64,000 bases of DNA from Methanosarcina mazei S-6. GTDB taxonomy: Archaea; Halobacteriota; Methanosarcinia; Methanosarcinales; Methanosarcinaceae. Shown one piece after another: positions 1-8,378 of the stretch. The notes beneath the pieces are model-generated. The model ran no database searches, had not been told where the DNA came from, and saw nothing but the letters and a program-made list of their open reading frames with translations. The stretch covers positions 3,782,001 to 3,846,000 of the forward strand of contig NZ_CP009512.1 of NCBI RefSeq assembly GCF_000970205.1. Direction: 5' to 3'. The translations under genes and the position numbers were made by a program. Position 1 is the first letter of the stretch, and each line of letters begins with the position of its first letter.

Positions 1-33
1 AATCGAAAGAAATAGCAAAGAATAAGAATGAGA

Positions 34-66
34 AGTAAAAAGCCCGAAAACCGGGACTTTTACTTT
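34..66. terminator. Hairpin beyond larC
   Basis: An inverted repeat (AGTAAAAAGCCCG, about 5 nt loop, then CGGGACTTTTACT) lies about 100 bases past the larC stop. It is followed by T-rich sequence on one strand and A-rich sequence on the other, so it could end transcripts from either side. Seen in sequence; function inferred. Confidence 0.4.
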
Positions 67-166
67 TCTTCAAAAATCTCTGTTTTAAATTTATTTTTAT
101 AAAGTCAGAGATTGATTTTTATTTCTCCTGGAGTAATTTTCCAAATTTCCCGGTTTCCGGCAGTAT

Positions 167-1357
167 TCAGGAAAACAGCTTCCTTGCAGCCTCTTCTGCC
201 CTGCGCATAACCTCTCTTACAGGAACTCCGCTGGTTTTTGCAATTTTTTTGCAGTCTTCAAATTCCGCAGAGATATTGAGAAGAACCCCTTCCGAGTCCC
301 TGGCGATTTTGACCGCAGTTTCAAATTCCTGACCTTCAAGATCAATTTTTATCCTTTCAATATTTCGGGAAGCTGTTAACCTGTGCCTGGCAGGCATGAC
401 TCTTACTCCAAGAGACCCTGTTTCAACTATTATTTTCCGGGCAAGTTTTGCGCTGTCTTCGGGCTTTGCAATAACCTTGATAATATGGGCAGGCCTGCCT
501 TTTTTCATGGTTGCGGGCATAATCGCAACATCCCTGGCTCCCATTGAAAGCAGTTCCTCAAAGAGGTTGCCCAGGACTTCTCCACTCACATCGTCAGCAT
601 TGGTCTCAAGGACTTCGATTATATCAGGAACCAGATGAGAATCAGGCTCTATCAGCACTCCCTGGAGCACATTGGGCCCCTGGAGCTCGGCATCCCCTGC
701 GCCGTATCCTATGGCAACTGCCCTGCCCTGAGGGAAATTGTCAACAGGCTTTGCAAAATGCGCAAGAATTGCAGCCCCTGTTGGAGTAAGCAGTTCCTTA
801 TTCACATTTCCTCCCCTGAAATAGAGCTTTCCTCTCCTGAGAATCTCAAGGGTAGCAGGAGCCGGCACAGGCAGGGTCCCATGCGCACATTCTATTGTTC
901 CACTGCCCACATTGATAGGGGTGCAGTAAACCGAATCACAGTTAAGGGAATGAATGGCCGCAGAAGAGCCTATAACATCGGCAAGGGCATCGCTCTGCCC
1001 CACCTCGTGGAAATGAAGCTTTTCAAGGTCAGGCTGCCCATGAACCGCAGCCTCTGCTTCTGCCATTTTCAAAAAGATGTCAAGGGCACTTGCCTCTACT
1101 TTTGAAGGCAGTTTTGACGCCTTTACAAGGTCTACAATTTCAGGGTATGTCCGGAAGTACTCTTTTTCAGGCACATTTATGCGTACGTCCAGGGCTTTGA
1201 TCCCTTTTTTCACAACCTCCCTGATATCCATAGATACAGGTGCCGAGGATTCGATTAATTCCTTTACTTCTCCCCTGTCGGCTCCGAGGTCGAGGGCACA
1301 CCCCAGAATCATATCTCCGGCTGCACCTGAAAAAGGGTTAAAGACCAGTGATTTCAT
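167..1357 (-). CDS. larC: LarC, nickel insertion protein for the nickel-pincer nucleotide cofactor
   Basis: LarC-family (formerly DUF111) protein of 396 aa, the usual full length. In characterised LarC proteins this enzyme inserts nickel into pyridinium-3,5-bisthiocarboxylate mononucleotide to make the cofactor of lactate racemase and related racemases/epimerases. The N-terminus has the family signature FNPFSGAAGDM, followed by an acidic/histidine motif LHFHEVGQSDALADV near residue 115. The C-terminal domain starts near residue 245 (ETNADDVSGEVLG) with KKGRPAHIIKV. The ATG sits behind GGGAGGTAATTT. It is the second gene after larB (60 nt gap), so co-transcription is likely. No larA lies in the window. 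Confidence 0.9.
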   Translation of the reverse strand: MKSLVFNPFSGAAGDMILGCALDLGADRGEVKELIESSAPVSMDIREVVKKGIKALDVRINVPEKEYFRTYPEIVDLVKASKLPSKVEASALDIFLKMAEAEAAVHGQPDLEKLHFHEVGQSDALADVIGSSAAIHSLNCDSVYCTPINVGSGTIECAHGTLPVPAPATLEILRRGKLYFRGGNVNKELLTPTGAAILAHFAKPVDNFPQGRAVAIGYGAGDAELQGPNVLQGVLIEPDSHLVPDIIEVLETNADDVSGEVLGNLFEELLSMGARDVAIMPATMKKGRPAHIIKVIAKPEDSAKLARKIIVETGSLGVRVMPARHRLTASRNIERIKIDLEGQEFETAVKIARDSEGVLLNISAEFEDCKKIAKTSGVPVREVMRRAEEAARKLFS

Positions 1358-1417
1358 AAATTACCTCCCTGAATTTTACTTTTGAACCCGTCCTCGTTCG
1401 TCGTTTTCAAGATATTA

Positions 1418-2230
1418 TTACTCTCCGGTTTCTTCCTGTTCCGTTTCTTCAGTTATTTTCCCTTCTCCGGCAGCAGCAATCATATTGGCAATCCTTGCCG
1501 CATAAGCCCCTGCAACGAATCCAGCATCGATATTTACCACTGCAAGGGTCGAGCAGGACTGAAGCATTGACAGAAGAGCCGCTTTTCCACCGCCGCCTGC
1601 CCCGTAACCTGTGGATACCGGAAGCCCTATTACCGGTACATCAACAAGCCCTGAGACTATGGTAGGAAGTGTTCCTTCTCTTCCGGCTGCAACAACAATC
1701 GCGCCGGGGTTCCGGAGCTTGAGCTTCTGGAGTTCAGGGATCAGCCTGTGGATCCCGGCAACGCCTACATCATACACAGCAATGGTTTCGCAGCCCATTT
1801 CGGAAGCAATAGTCCTTGCCTCTTCTGCAGCAGGGATGTCTGCCGTACCTGCGGATATGACTCCAACAACTCCTCCTGTGCGTGGAGCAGGAGTCCCGTC
1901 GTGAACAACCACCGTACGTGCCCGGCTGTTCCATTCGAGTTTATCATCACCAAAAGCTTTCATTAAGGCTTCCACATGTGATGTAGACGCGCGGGTAACC
2001 AGGGCTCTTTTACTTTTTTCTACCATAACCCTGGCAATCTCGACAACATCCTCAGGCTCCTTACAGTCAGCAAGAATCGCCTCTATTACACCGGTCCTTG
2101 TTTTCCTGTGAGTATCCACTTTAGCTATGTTAGAATAACTGACAAAACCCAGACTCCGGACATGCTGTTCCGCAGTTTCGAGGTCGATTTTCCCTTCTTT
2201 AACAGCCTTCAATATATCATTAAGATCCAT
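1418..2230 (-). CDS. larB: LarB, pyridinium biscarboxylate mononucleotide synthase
   Basis: 270 aa with a C-terminal domain like PurE/AIR carboxylase (GGVVGVISAGTADIPAAEEA; VAGIHRLIPELQ; then TGYGAGGGGKAALLSML). In LarB this domain carboxylates and hydrolyses nicotinic acid adenine dinucleotide, the first step of nickel-pincer cofactor synthesis. The N-terminal 90 residues (MDLNDILKAVKEGKIDLE) are the usual LarB helical region. The ATG follows GGGTGGTGC, a modest Shine-Dalgarno. It is first in the larBC pair. LarE is not in the window. Confidence 0.88.
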   Translation of the reverse strand: MDLNDILKAVKEGKIDLETAEQHVRSLGFVSYSNIAKVDTHRKTRTGVIEAILADCKEPEDVVEIARVMVEKSKRALVTRASTSHVEALMKAFGDDKLEWNSRARTVVVHDGTPAPRTGGVVGVISAGTADIPAAEEARTIASEMGCETIAVYDVGVAGIHRLIPELQKLKLRNPGAIVVAAGREGTLPTIVSGLVDVPVIGLPVSTGYGAGGGGKAALLSMLQSCSTLAVVNIDAGFVAGAYAARIANMIAAAGEGKITEETEQEETGE

Positions 2231-2556
2231 GCACCACCCTTAATCAGAAGAATTGAATGCTCTAACAATAAACAGCTTAAATATCAAATTATCAGGCAAT
2301 AATTATTGGTTTGGAGGCTTTTTAGAGTTTCGTGCTATACTCGTCTAGATTATTTTTATAATTATCTGGGTTATTGCTTTGTAATTTGAGATAAAATTAA
2401 ACATTCTAAAACTGAATGAGTGTATGAGTGTAATTAACTGAATCTGGGTATAAGCAGCGGAAAAATGGGGATATTGTTTAATTGTTTGATAAAAGTCAGC
2501 TTAAACAATACCTTCATTTTCTCTTTTCAGCACTTCGGATTGCTTCTACTTTAAGT
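2231..2556. promoter_or_regulatory. Intergenic region with the larB promoter
   Basis: 326 bases. On the minus strand a TATA-like TATTTAAG lies about 45 bases before the larB ATG. The rest, up to the end of the aldo-keto reductase gene, is AT-rich and I see no gene in it. Confidence 0.3.
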
Positions 2557-3753
2557 CTACTTCTTGAATATCTGTTTTGCTATGGCAACTCTCTCCTCCA
2601 GGTCGGACCCTTCAAGCTCTTCTACAACGGATTCAAGAATCGTTGGGATATCAAGGTGCTGGGGGCATTTCTCAAGACATTCTCCACATTGTACGCACAG
2701 GGATGCAAATTCAGGCTCTCCACCGGATAGTACCCCGCCCAACCTTGCAGCATACATGAACTTAGTCTCGTCTGCATTGCCGGACATATATAGAGTATTG
2801 TACGTTTCGAAACATAATGGAATATTCACCCCTTCCGGACAGGGCATACAATATCTGCACCCTGTACATCCTGCTTTCATAAGTTCACGATATTTCCGCT
2901 CTACTTTCTTTACGAGCTGTATTTCAGCTTCAGTAAGAGAATTCGGGTATGCTTTGTCTGCTACTGCGAGATTCTCTTCAATATGTGTTTCTTCATTCAT
3001 CCCGGAGAGAACAACCGTGACCTCTGGGTGGTTCCATACCCAGAGAAGAGCCCATTCTGCAGCGGTCCTTTTTGTAGAAGCTTCATCCCAGATCTCCTGG
3101 ACAGCAGGAGGGACAGGGTTTGCAAGGTACCCTCCACGGAGGGGTTCCATAATGATTACTCCAAGGCCTTTTGAAGCTGCATATTCCAGACCTTCAGTGC
3201 CTGCCTGGTTCTTTTCATCCAGGAAGTTGTACTGGATCTGACAAAAGTCCCAGTCATAGGCATCCACTATCCTTTTGAACTCATCTCCCGAGCCGTGGAA
3301 GGAAAAACCTGCGTTAATTATACGGCCGTCAGCTCTAGCTTTGTCAAGAAAATCGGCTATACCCAGTTTTTCAATATAATCCCACAGGTCACCAACGAGA
3401 GCGTGGATGAGGTAATAGTCGATGTGGTCAATATTAAGTTTCTTCAGCTGAGCGTCCAGAAACTTATCCATATCCTCCCGGCTCTTTATAAGCCAGGAAG
3501 GAAGCTTTGTGGCAAGTTTAACCTTTTCTCGATATCCGTCAGCAAGAGCACGGCCCAGGAAAGGCTCGCTCTGTTCCATATGATAGGGCCAGGCCGTATC
3601 GACATAGTTTACTCCGTGGTCGATTGCATAACGTACCTGCCTGGTGGCTCTGTCTTCATCTATACTACCGTCTTCTTTCATCGGAAGGCGCATGCACCCG
3701 AATCCAAGTATAGAAAGTTCATCTCCGTTCTTGGGCATTTTTCTGTAAAGCAT
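2557..3753 (-). CDS. Aldo/keto reductase with C-terminal 4Fe-4S domain
   Basis: 398 aa. Residues 1-270 form an aldo-keto reductase barrel (FGCMRLPM at the start; the VDTAWPYHMEQSE region holds the catalytic Asp and Tyr). The C-terminus has ferredoxin-type cysteine clusters AGCTGCRYCMPCPEGVNIP (near residue 295) and SLCVQCGECLEKCP (near residue 355). Such fusions are common in methanogens and clostridia and are presumed oxidoreductases with ferredoxin-linked electron transfer; the substrate is unknown. The start follows AGGAGAACTAAAA. It lies 76 nt behind the TetR gene, and both have an operator-like repeat upstream, so it is probably the regulator's target. Confidence 0.88.
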   Translation of the reverse strand: MLYRKMPKNGDELSILGFGCMRLPMKEDGSIDEDRATRQVRYAIDHGVNYVDTAWPYHMEQSEPFLGRALADGYREKVKLATKLPSWLIKSREDMDKFLDAQLKKLNIDHIDYYLIHALVGDLWDYIEKLGIADFLDKARADGRIINAGFSFHGSGDEFKRIVDAYDWDFCQIQYNFLDEKNQAGTEGLEYAASKGLGVIIMEPLRGGYLANPVPPAVQEIWDEASTKRTAAEWALLWVWNHPEVTVVLSGMNEETHIEENLAVADKAYPNSLTEAEIQLVKKVERKYRELMKAGCTGCRYCMPCPEGVNIPLCFETYNTLYMSGNADETKFMYAARLGGVLSGGEPEFASLCVQCGECLEKCPQHLDIPTILESVVEELEGSDLEERVAIAKQIFKK

Positions 3754-3797
3754 TTTTAGTTCTCCTGAATTTTTAAATTGTTTTGCCCGTTTTTGAT

Positions 3798-3811
3798 TGA
3801 CTGATCACTCA
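3798..3811. promoter_or_regulatory. Probable TetR operator before the aldo-keto reductase
   Basis: TGACTGATCACTCA is a near-palindrome that matches the tetR-promoter site at 4424-4437 in 12 of 14 bases. It lies between the tetR stop and the reductase start. Seen in sequence; binding inferred. Confidence 0.45.
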
Positions 3812-3829
3812 CACATGAAATGAAAAAAA

Positions 3830-4408
3830 TTACACTTTAGCCAGACCTCTCCAGAGAATCTGGAATCCATCTGCTATGATTTTGTTTTTATCCAGTGAAG
3901 AATCTGAATCAAGAATAAGGTTTACTACCTCCCTGCTGCCCTGATAAAACATTGCAATAACCAGCTCCGCAGGAAAATCTCTAACCTCTCCCGTTTTTAT
4001 CCCTTCATCCACAAAATTATGGAGGAAGACATATTCTTTCATCACTTCATCACGCGTAAATTTTGTTATGTAAGGAGAAGAGCAGAATTGTCCAACAAAA
4101 AGGAATTCTTCCTGATTGTTTACACCCCAATTGACTAAATTTGACCATATTCTTTTTAATTTATCCTGAAAGGTAGTCTCAGCTTCGAGACCTACCCCCA
4201 TAGAGTGGCCCAAGTTTCCTTTAACCTCAAAATAAAGGCTGTTTATAAGATCTTCCTTTGTGGGAAAGTAATTGAAAAGGGTGCCTGTGGCTACACCTGC
4301 GTTTTTTGAAATTTGAGCAGTGGACGTACCGTGGAAGCCTCTTTCAGTGAAGAGCTTCAGGGCAGCTCCCATAATTGCTGTTTTTTTGTCTTTGACATGT
4401 TCTTTCAT
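3830..4408 (-). CDS. TetR/AcrR-family transcriptional regulator
   Basis: 192 aa. The N-terminal helix-turn-helix (KTAIMGAALKLFTERGFHG, then AQISKNAGVATGTLFNYFPTKEDLI) is typical TetR. The rest is a ligand-binding domain with no recognisable ligand. It is followed by the aldo-keto reductase in the same direction. A perfect TGACT/AGTCA inverted repeat lies at its own promoter, so autorepression is likely. The start has only a weak Shine-Dalgarno (GAGATAG). Confidence 0.9.
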   Translation of the reverse strand: MKEHVKDKKTAIMGAALKLFTERGFHGTSTAQISKNAGVATGTLFNYFPTKEDLINSLYFEVKGNLGHSMGVGLEAETTFQDKLKRIWSNLVNWGVNNQEEFLFVGQFCSSPYITKFTRDEVMKEYVFLHNFVDEGIKTGEVRDFPAELVIAMFYQGSREVVNLILDSDSSLDKNKIIADGFQILWRGLAKV

Positions 4409-4423
4409 ATACTATCTCTAAAT

Positions 4424-4437
4424 TGACTGATTAGTCA
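4424..4437. promoter_or_regulatory. Probable TetR autoregulatory operator
   Basis: TGACTGATTAGTCA is an inverted repeat with perfect 5-bp arms. On the minus strand a TATA-like TTTATATT lies about 30 bases upstream, which puts the operator at the expected transcription start of the tetR gene, a position that would block initiation. Confidence 0.5.
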
Positions 4438-4542
4438 GTTATAGAACTGAGTTATATCACAATATAAATAATTAATGGAACTTACTCTTAATTTTGTTCT
4501 TTATATATTTGAAAACTATGAGAGAATGACACTCAATAAAAA

Positions 4543-4611
4543 ATATCATTACAGTAGAAATATCTTTACAGTAAAAATATCTTCACGGTAAAAATACCTT
4601 TCACGGAAAAA
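4543..4611. repeat. Four 17-bp tandem repeats
   Basis: Four degenerate copies of ATATCTTTACAGTAAAA begin at 4543, 4560, 4577 and 4594. They lie between the tetR promoter and the end of the LarC-like gene. No function is evident. Confidence 0.7.
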
Positions 4612-4675
4612 AATTTCAGGATAATAAAGATCTTTGAAAAAAGACGCCTTAAACCTAAAAAAGTAAAAGCGAGAT

Positions 4676-5266
4676 TCAATTGCCGAAACAGATTTTCGTC
4701 TCATCTTTACAGCACAGTTTTTTTGAAACAGGGAACAGAGACTCGCTGTCCGGTTCCGAACCGCAGCCGTTGAAATTGATAGTAAAGTCCTTTATGCCTT
4801 TCAGAGCTCTTTCTTCAATCAATTCCTTAATTTCGTACATGGAAAGCTTCAGGCCAGCTTCTTTTACCCTGCCTGACAGTTCCTTAAGTTCTTCGTACTC
4901 CACCCTGGCAGAAAGCGGCTTCTGGTTTTTCCCTTTAACAATTTTCAGGCTTATGTTCCCTTCCCATAACGGCGTTTCAGACCCATCAAGAAAAGATATA
5001 AAAAGCTTTTTTATTTCATAATCGAATGGATAATGCTCTGTAGTTAGAACCCTGACACCAAGAGCACCGGTCTCCAGTGCCATGAACTCTGCAAGGGAAT
5101 CAAGAGTTTCTTCCTCACTGTCAATCAGGAAGATGTGCTCAGGTCTTCCCTTTTTAGTAATGGCTGGCACTACATGTACATTTTTAGCTCCGAGCTTCAT
5201 CAATTCTTCAATCAGATAGGGGACCTGCTCACATGTGATATTGTCAACATTTGTCATCAAAAGCAA
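4676..5266 (-). CDS. Stand-alone LarC C-terminal-domain protein
   Basis: 196 aa matching only the C-terminal part of LarC: TNVDNITCEQVPYLIEELMK corresponds to LarC's ETNADDVSGEVLGNLFEELL, followed by the shared KKGRPEHI and ETGALGVRV. The N-terminal two thirds of LarC is absent. The TTG start at 5266 is chosen because GGAGG (5274-5278) is 7 nt upstream and an in-frame TAA precedes it. The tail carries several cysteines (NGCGSEPD, KKLCCKDETKIC) not present in the full-length paralogue at 167-1357. A LarC2-like metal-binding partner is plausible; this is inference. Confidence 0.75.
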   Translation of the reverse strand: MLLMTNVDNITCEQVPYLIEELMKLGAKNVHVVPAITKKGRPEHIFLIDSEEETLDSLAEFMALETGALGVRVLTTEHYPFDYEIKKLFISFLDGSETPLWEGNISLKIVKGKNQKPLSARVEYEELKELSGRVKEAGLKLSMYEIKELIEERALKGIKDFTINFNGCGSEPDSESLFPVSKKLCCKDETKICFGN

Positions 5267-5300
5267 AAGTAGACCTCCGGCGTTTTACAGAAAAAAATAA

Positions 5301-5350
5301 GGCAAAGGTAAAAAGGTTAAACCTGTAAGTCGGACCCTTTTACCTTTGCC
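5301..5350. terminator. Long hairpin between two leftward genes
   Basis: GGCAAAGGTAAAA (5301-5313) pairs perfectly with TTTTACCTTTGCC (5338-5350). A second small inverted repeat (AGGTT/AACCT) lies inside the loop. It sits between the 596-aa gene and the LarC-like gene, so it is a terminator or an mRNA-processing element. Confidence 0.45.
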
Positions 5351-5412
5351 CGGAATTCAGGCCGTTTTTGTGGTTTGGTGGATTTTTTGGATTGGTGTGT
5401 GTTCATCGGGAT

Positions 5413-7203
5413 TTACTCAATGCATTCCATGGATTTCATTATCCTGACAGCCAGTTTTGCAACATCCGTTGCTTTTTCCCGGGCTCCCGGAATTGCAGCT
5501 GAACAGGACTTTCCTCCTTTTTCCGCAAGTTTTGCAGCTTCTTTTGGATCGGCAACTTTCATCGCAGCTGCAACGGCTGCAGGCACCGTAATGTTAATAA
5601 TCGAGTGCCCAGAAAGCTGGAGTTCACAGACCGGTATGGCTGCCAGGGGGATAATTTCCAGAAGCTCCTTTCGATCGTTGAAAATAGCATCAGGGATCAC
5701 ATTCTGCCCAAGCCCCAGAAGTTCAAAAGTCCTGCCGTCTACAGTCAGTTTAACATCGGCATCTGTATCAAACCCGTAATATGAAGTAGTAAAGGGATGG
5801 CTACGGCGGGCACCTCCAACCATTTTCGTAATCTCAATCCTGACTTCGTGTCCTGTCATGGCTCCAAGCATCGCAGCAGCCCTTGTTTCGACAGTTTTCT
5901 TCCTTTCCAGGTCGAGTTCTTTCACGACATCCTCAACGGACTTTCCGGATTTTATATCCTCATATGCCTTTTTTGCCCTTCTGACGATAGCAGCTGAGCG
6001 GACCCCGTCAGTCCCAAGTATCATGGTACGCGTAATGGGGCCTCTCCTGACCTGTTCGGTTTTTCGGGCAATTGTATTAAGGGCAACCGCGGCAATTTCC
6101 GGGTCAAGCCATTCATTCTTTTTCACCTCTGCAATGACATCTGCAGCCTGCTCAATATCGCCTTCAAACTTTATCAGGGACCTGAGGGTAATTATTGTGT
6201 CCGCAGTCATATGTCCGAGAGGAGGCATTATAGGTCCTCCGGAAAATCCGGCTCCGATTTCAACCGATTCCTTAAATGCGCACAGCATCTCGCCAAAAGA
6301 CATCATCCCCACTACAGTGGGAGCACCTATATCTTTCAGGATAACTCCAAGGTCTCCTACGAGCCTGAAAGAATCGTACTCTTCGTCTGTACCGCGCATA
6401 TGGAGTTTTTCCGGAATGCCTGCAGCCTGACAGGCAGCTTTTCCTGCAAGATAGGCACTGTTCACATCAAAAAAGCCGCCGTACTCCTCACCAACAAAAG
6501 CATCAGGGTGCACGATTTCAAGAGCTGCTGCAGCTCCGAGTACTGCAGAAATAATAGGACTTGCGGAAATGCCTGCTCCCCAGTAAGCCTGCATCATAGC
6601 TTCTGTCCCTATCTTTGCAGCGTTCATGGATACTTCCGGAAATCCTATGTCTTCACCAAGGGTGTTGTGCCCATAAAGGGGGCCGCCTGCAACCCCAAGA
6701 GGAAGTTTCCGCCCGTCAATTTTTGTGAGTTTGCCTTCTGCCATGGCACTGTAAATAGCCTGTACGGCTGCAAAGCCTGAGACCTTGTTATTTGACTTTG
6801 GAGTGGGAATGGCTATAACCCCTGTCCTGTCGGCTCCTGCGATCATGCGAGCAAGAGCTCCTATTTTCCGGTTCCCTGCAGGGACTCCGGCCTGGGCATT
6901 TGAACCTGCAAAGTAGCAGATTGTAGCTGCAAAAAGGGCTGCGTTTGCCGGGCTTGCTCCGGCTTCTTCTGCGGCTTCAATGCCTTTTTTGAGTACATGA
7001 TCAATTTCCAGGCTGCCGCTGTCTTCATCTGTAAGCGTGATATTGGCACCCCGGAAAAGCTCTGTAGCAATAGCATTTGCAGCACACATCGCGCCGATGT
7101 TTGTCATTCCATGACCTTTGGTAAGAGCTTCAATCCTGTCATTTGTAAGATTCTGGATACCTGAAATTGAAGCCATTACTGCAGCATAAACTTCGTTATT
7201 CAA
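5413..7203 (-). CDS. Conserved protein of unknown function, 596 aa
   Basis: I do not recognise this family. It is cytosolic in appearance (no signal peptide or membrane segment) and rich in Ala and Gly. Conserved-looking stretches include AIPTPKSNNKVSGFAAVQ (near residue 135), AGGPLYGHNTLGEDIGFPEV (near 170), FSGGPIMPPLGHMTADTII (near 320) and MLGAMTGHEVRIEITKMVGG (near 440), which look like enzyme loops. The start is TTG at 7203, with GGAGG 9 nt upstream. It lies in the lar gene neighbourhood and is divergent from pyrH. A racemase or other enzyme dependent on the nickel-pincer cofactor would fit the context, but no motif proves it. Confidence 0.8.
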   Translation of the reverse strand: MNNEVYAAVMASISGIQNLTNDRIEALTKGHGMTNIGAMCAANAIATELFRGANITLTDEDSGSLEIDHVLKKGIEAAEEAGASPANAALFAATICYFAGSNAQAGVPAGNRKIGALARMIAGADRTGVIAIPTPKSNNKVSGFAAVQAIYSAMAEGKLTKIDGRKLPLGVAGGPLYGHNTLGEDIGFPEVSMNAAKIGTEAMMQAYWGAGISASPIISAVLGAAAALEIVHPDAFVGEEYGGFFDVNSAYLAGKAACQAAGIPEKLHMRGTDEEYDSFRLVGDLGVILKDIGAPTVVGMMSFGEMLCAFKESVEIGAGFSGGPIMPPLGHMTADTIITLRSLIKFEGDIEQAADVIAEVKKNEWLDPEIAAVALNTIARKTEQVRRGPITRTMILGTDGVRSAAIVRRAKKAYEDIKSGKSVEDVVKELDLERKKTVETRAAAMLGAMTGHEVRIEITKMVGGARRSHPFTTSYYGFDTDADVKLTVDGRTFELLGLGQNVIPDAIFNDRKELLEIIPLAAIPVCELQLSGHSIINITVPAAVAAAMKVADPKEAAKLAEKGGKSCSAAIPGAREKATDVAKLAVRIMKSMECIE

Positions 7204-7503
7204 AAAAATTTGCCTCCTTTAAAAAAATAATTCGAGATGATTTTTTCTCAATAGTTTAAAATTCGTCATGTAAATAGTTATTCATTAACACTGTGACTAT
7301 ATTAAAAAAAGAAAAAGTCAAATCGAAAAGTTACAAGTCAAGTTAAATGGAGTTTAGCGTTATTATTAATACAGAAAAATTAAAAAGAAAAAAGCCTTCT
7401 TGATCCATGCAGCAGCCTGCAAAATAGAGAAGTGTAAAAACTCTGAATAAAAAATACCAGCGATAAATTTAAAAATCCGCATTGTTAATGTGTAGAGATC
7501 ATC
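7204..7503. promoter_or_regulatory. Divergent promoter region, 596-aa gene and pyrH
   Basis: 300 AT-rich bases. A TATA-like GATAAATTTAAAAA at about 7462-7475 precedes pyrH, giving a short leader. I see no gene or long repeat. Confidence 0.4.
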
Positions 7504-8205
7504 ATGCTCATAGTACTCTCATTAGGCGGTTCAATTCTCGCAAAAAACCTTGATCCGGATCGTTTTTTAAAATATGCAAATGCTCTGCGCGACATATCCA
7601 AAAAACATACACTGCTTGTAGTAACTGGAGGAGGAGAAGCAGCAAGGGACTATATAGGTGCTGCACGGGCTATGGGGGCAGATGAAGTAACCTGCGACTA
7701 CATAGGCATAGAAATCACTCGCCTGAACGCAAGGCTGCTTATTTCAGCTCTCGGACACGATGCTTATCCTGAAATCCCTTCAAACTACCCTGAAGCTTCA
7801 AAAGCCATGACTTCAGGAAAAGTCGTGGTAATGGGGGGAGTTACACCTGGTCAGACAACTGACGCTGTTGCTTCAATCCTCGCAGAATACCTGAGGGCAG
7901 ACCTGCTGACAATTGCAACGTCAATTGACGGGGTTTATTCCTCAGACCCTAACTGCGACCCCTGTGCAGTCAAATACGAGAAAATCTCCCCTGAAAAACT
8001 CATAAACATTGTTATGGCTATCGAGATGAAAGCAGGCTCAAAATCCCCTGTTGACCCTGTAGCTGCAAAGATTATAGAGCGCTGCAAGCTCGACGCTCTT
8101 GTAATGGACGCCAGAAACCCTGATCTTCTTGTAGAAGTCATATGCGGAGAGGCTGCCAAAAAATCCCCGGTCTCCTGCGGAACCTGGATTACAGCAAAAA
8201 AATAA
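7504..8205 (+). CDS. pyrH: Uridylate kinase (UMP kinase)
   Basis: 233 aa, amino-acid-kinase fold, archaeal PyrH type. It converts UMP to UDP using ATP. Visible motifs are the N-terminal phosphate loop SLGGSIL, VTGGGEAARDYIGAAR (near residue 40), and the UMP/ATP-site segment VTPGQTTDAVASILAEYL followed by ATSIDGVYSSDP. ATG is preceded by GAGATCATC. It appears monocistronic, with a hairpin just downstream. Confidence 0.95.
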   Translation: MLIVLSLGGSILAKNLDPDRFLKYANALRDISKKHTLLVVTGGGEAARDYIGAARAMGADEVTCDYIGIEITRLNARLLISALGHDAYPEIPSNYPEASKAMTSGKVVVMGGVTPGQTTDAVASILAEYLRADLLTIATSIDGVYSSDPNCDPCAVKYEKISPEKLINIVMAIEMKAGSKSPVDPVAAKIIERCKLDALVMDARNPDLLVEVICGEAAKKSPVSCGTWITAKK

Positions 8206-8233
8206 AAAATCGAAACAATAGAAGTAAAAACAG

Positions 8234-8265
8234 TTCTTTTCTGGCATATTAAAACCGGAAAAGAA
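8234..8265. terminator. Hairpin after pyrH
   Basis: TTCTTTTC (8234-8241) and GAAAAGAA (8258-8265) form an inverted repeat 28 nt after the pyrH stop. Confidence 0.35.
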
Positions 8266-8378
8266 AAAAATCAAAAACTTAAACATAGAGGTTCCGACAT
8301 ACATCCATATTGCAGAGATCCTGATTGGGCTGATGGCTCTGCTTCTCTGCAGCTTTTGGAAAGAAGGAGGACCCGGGC

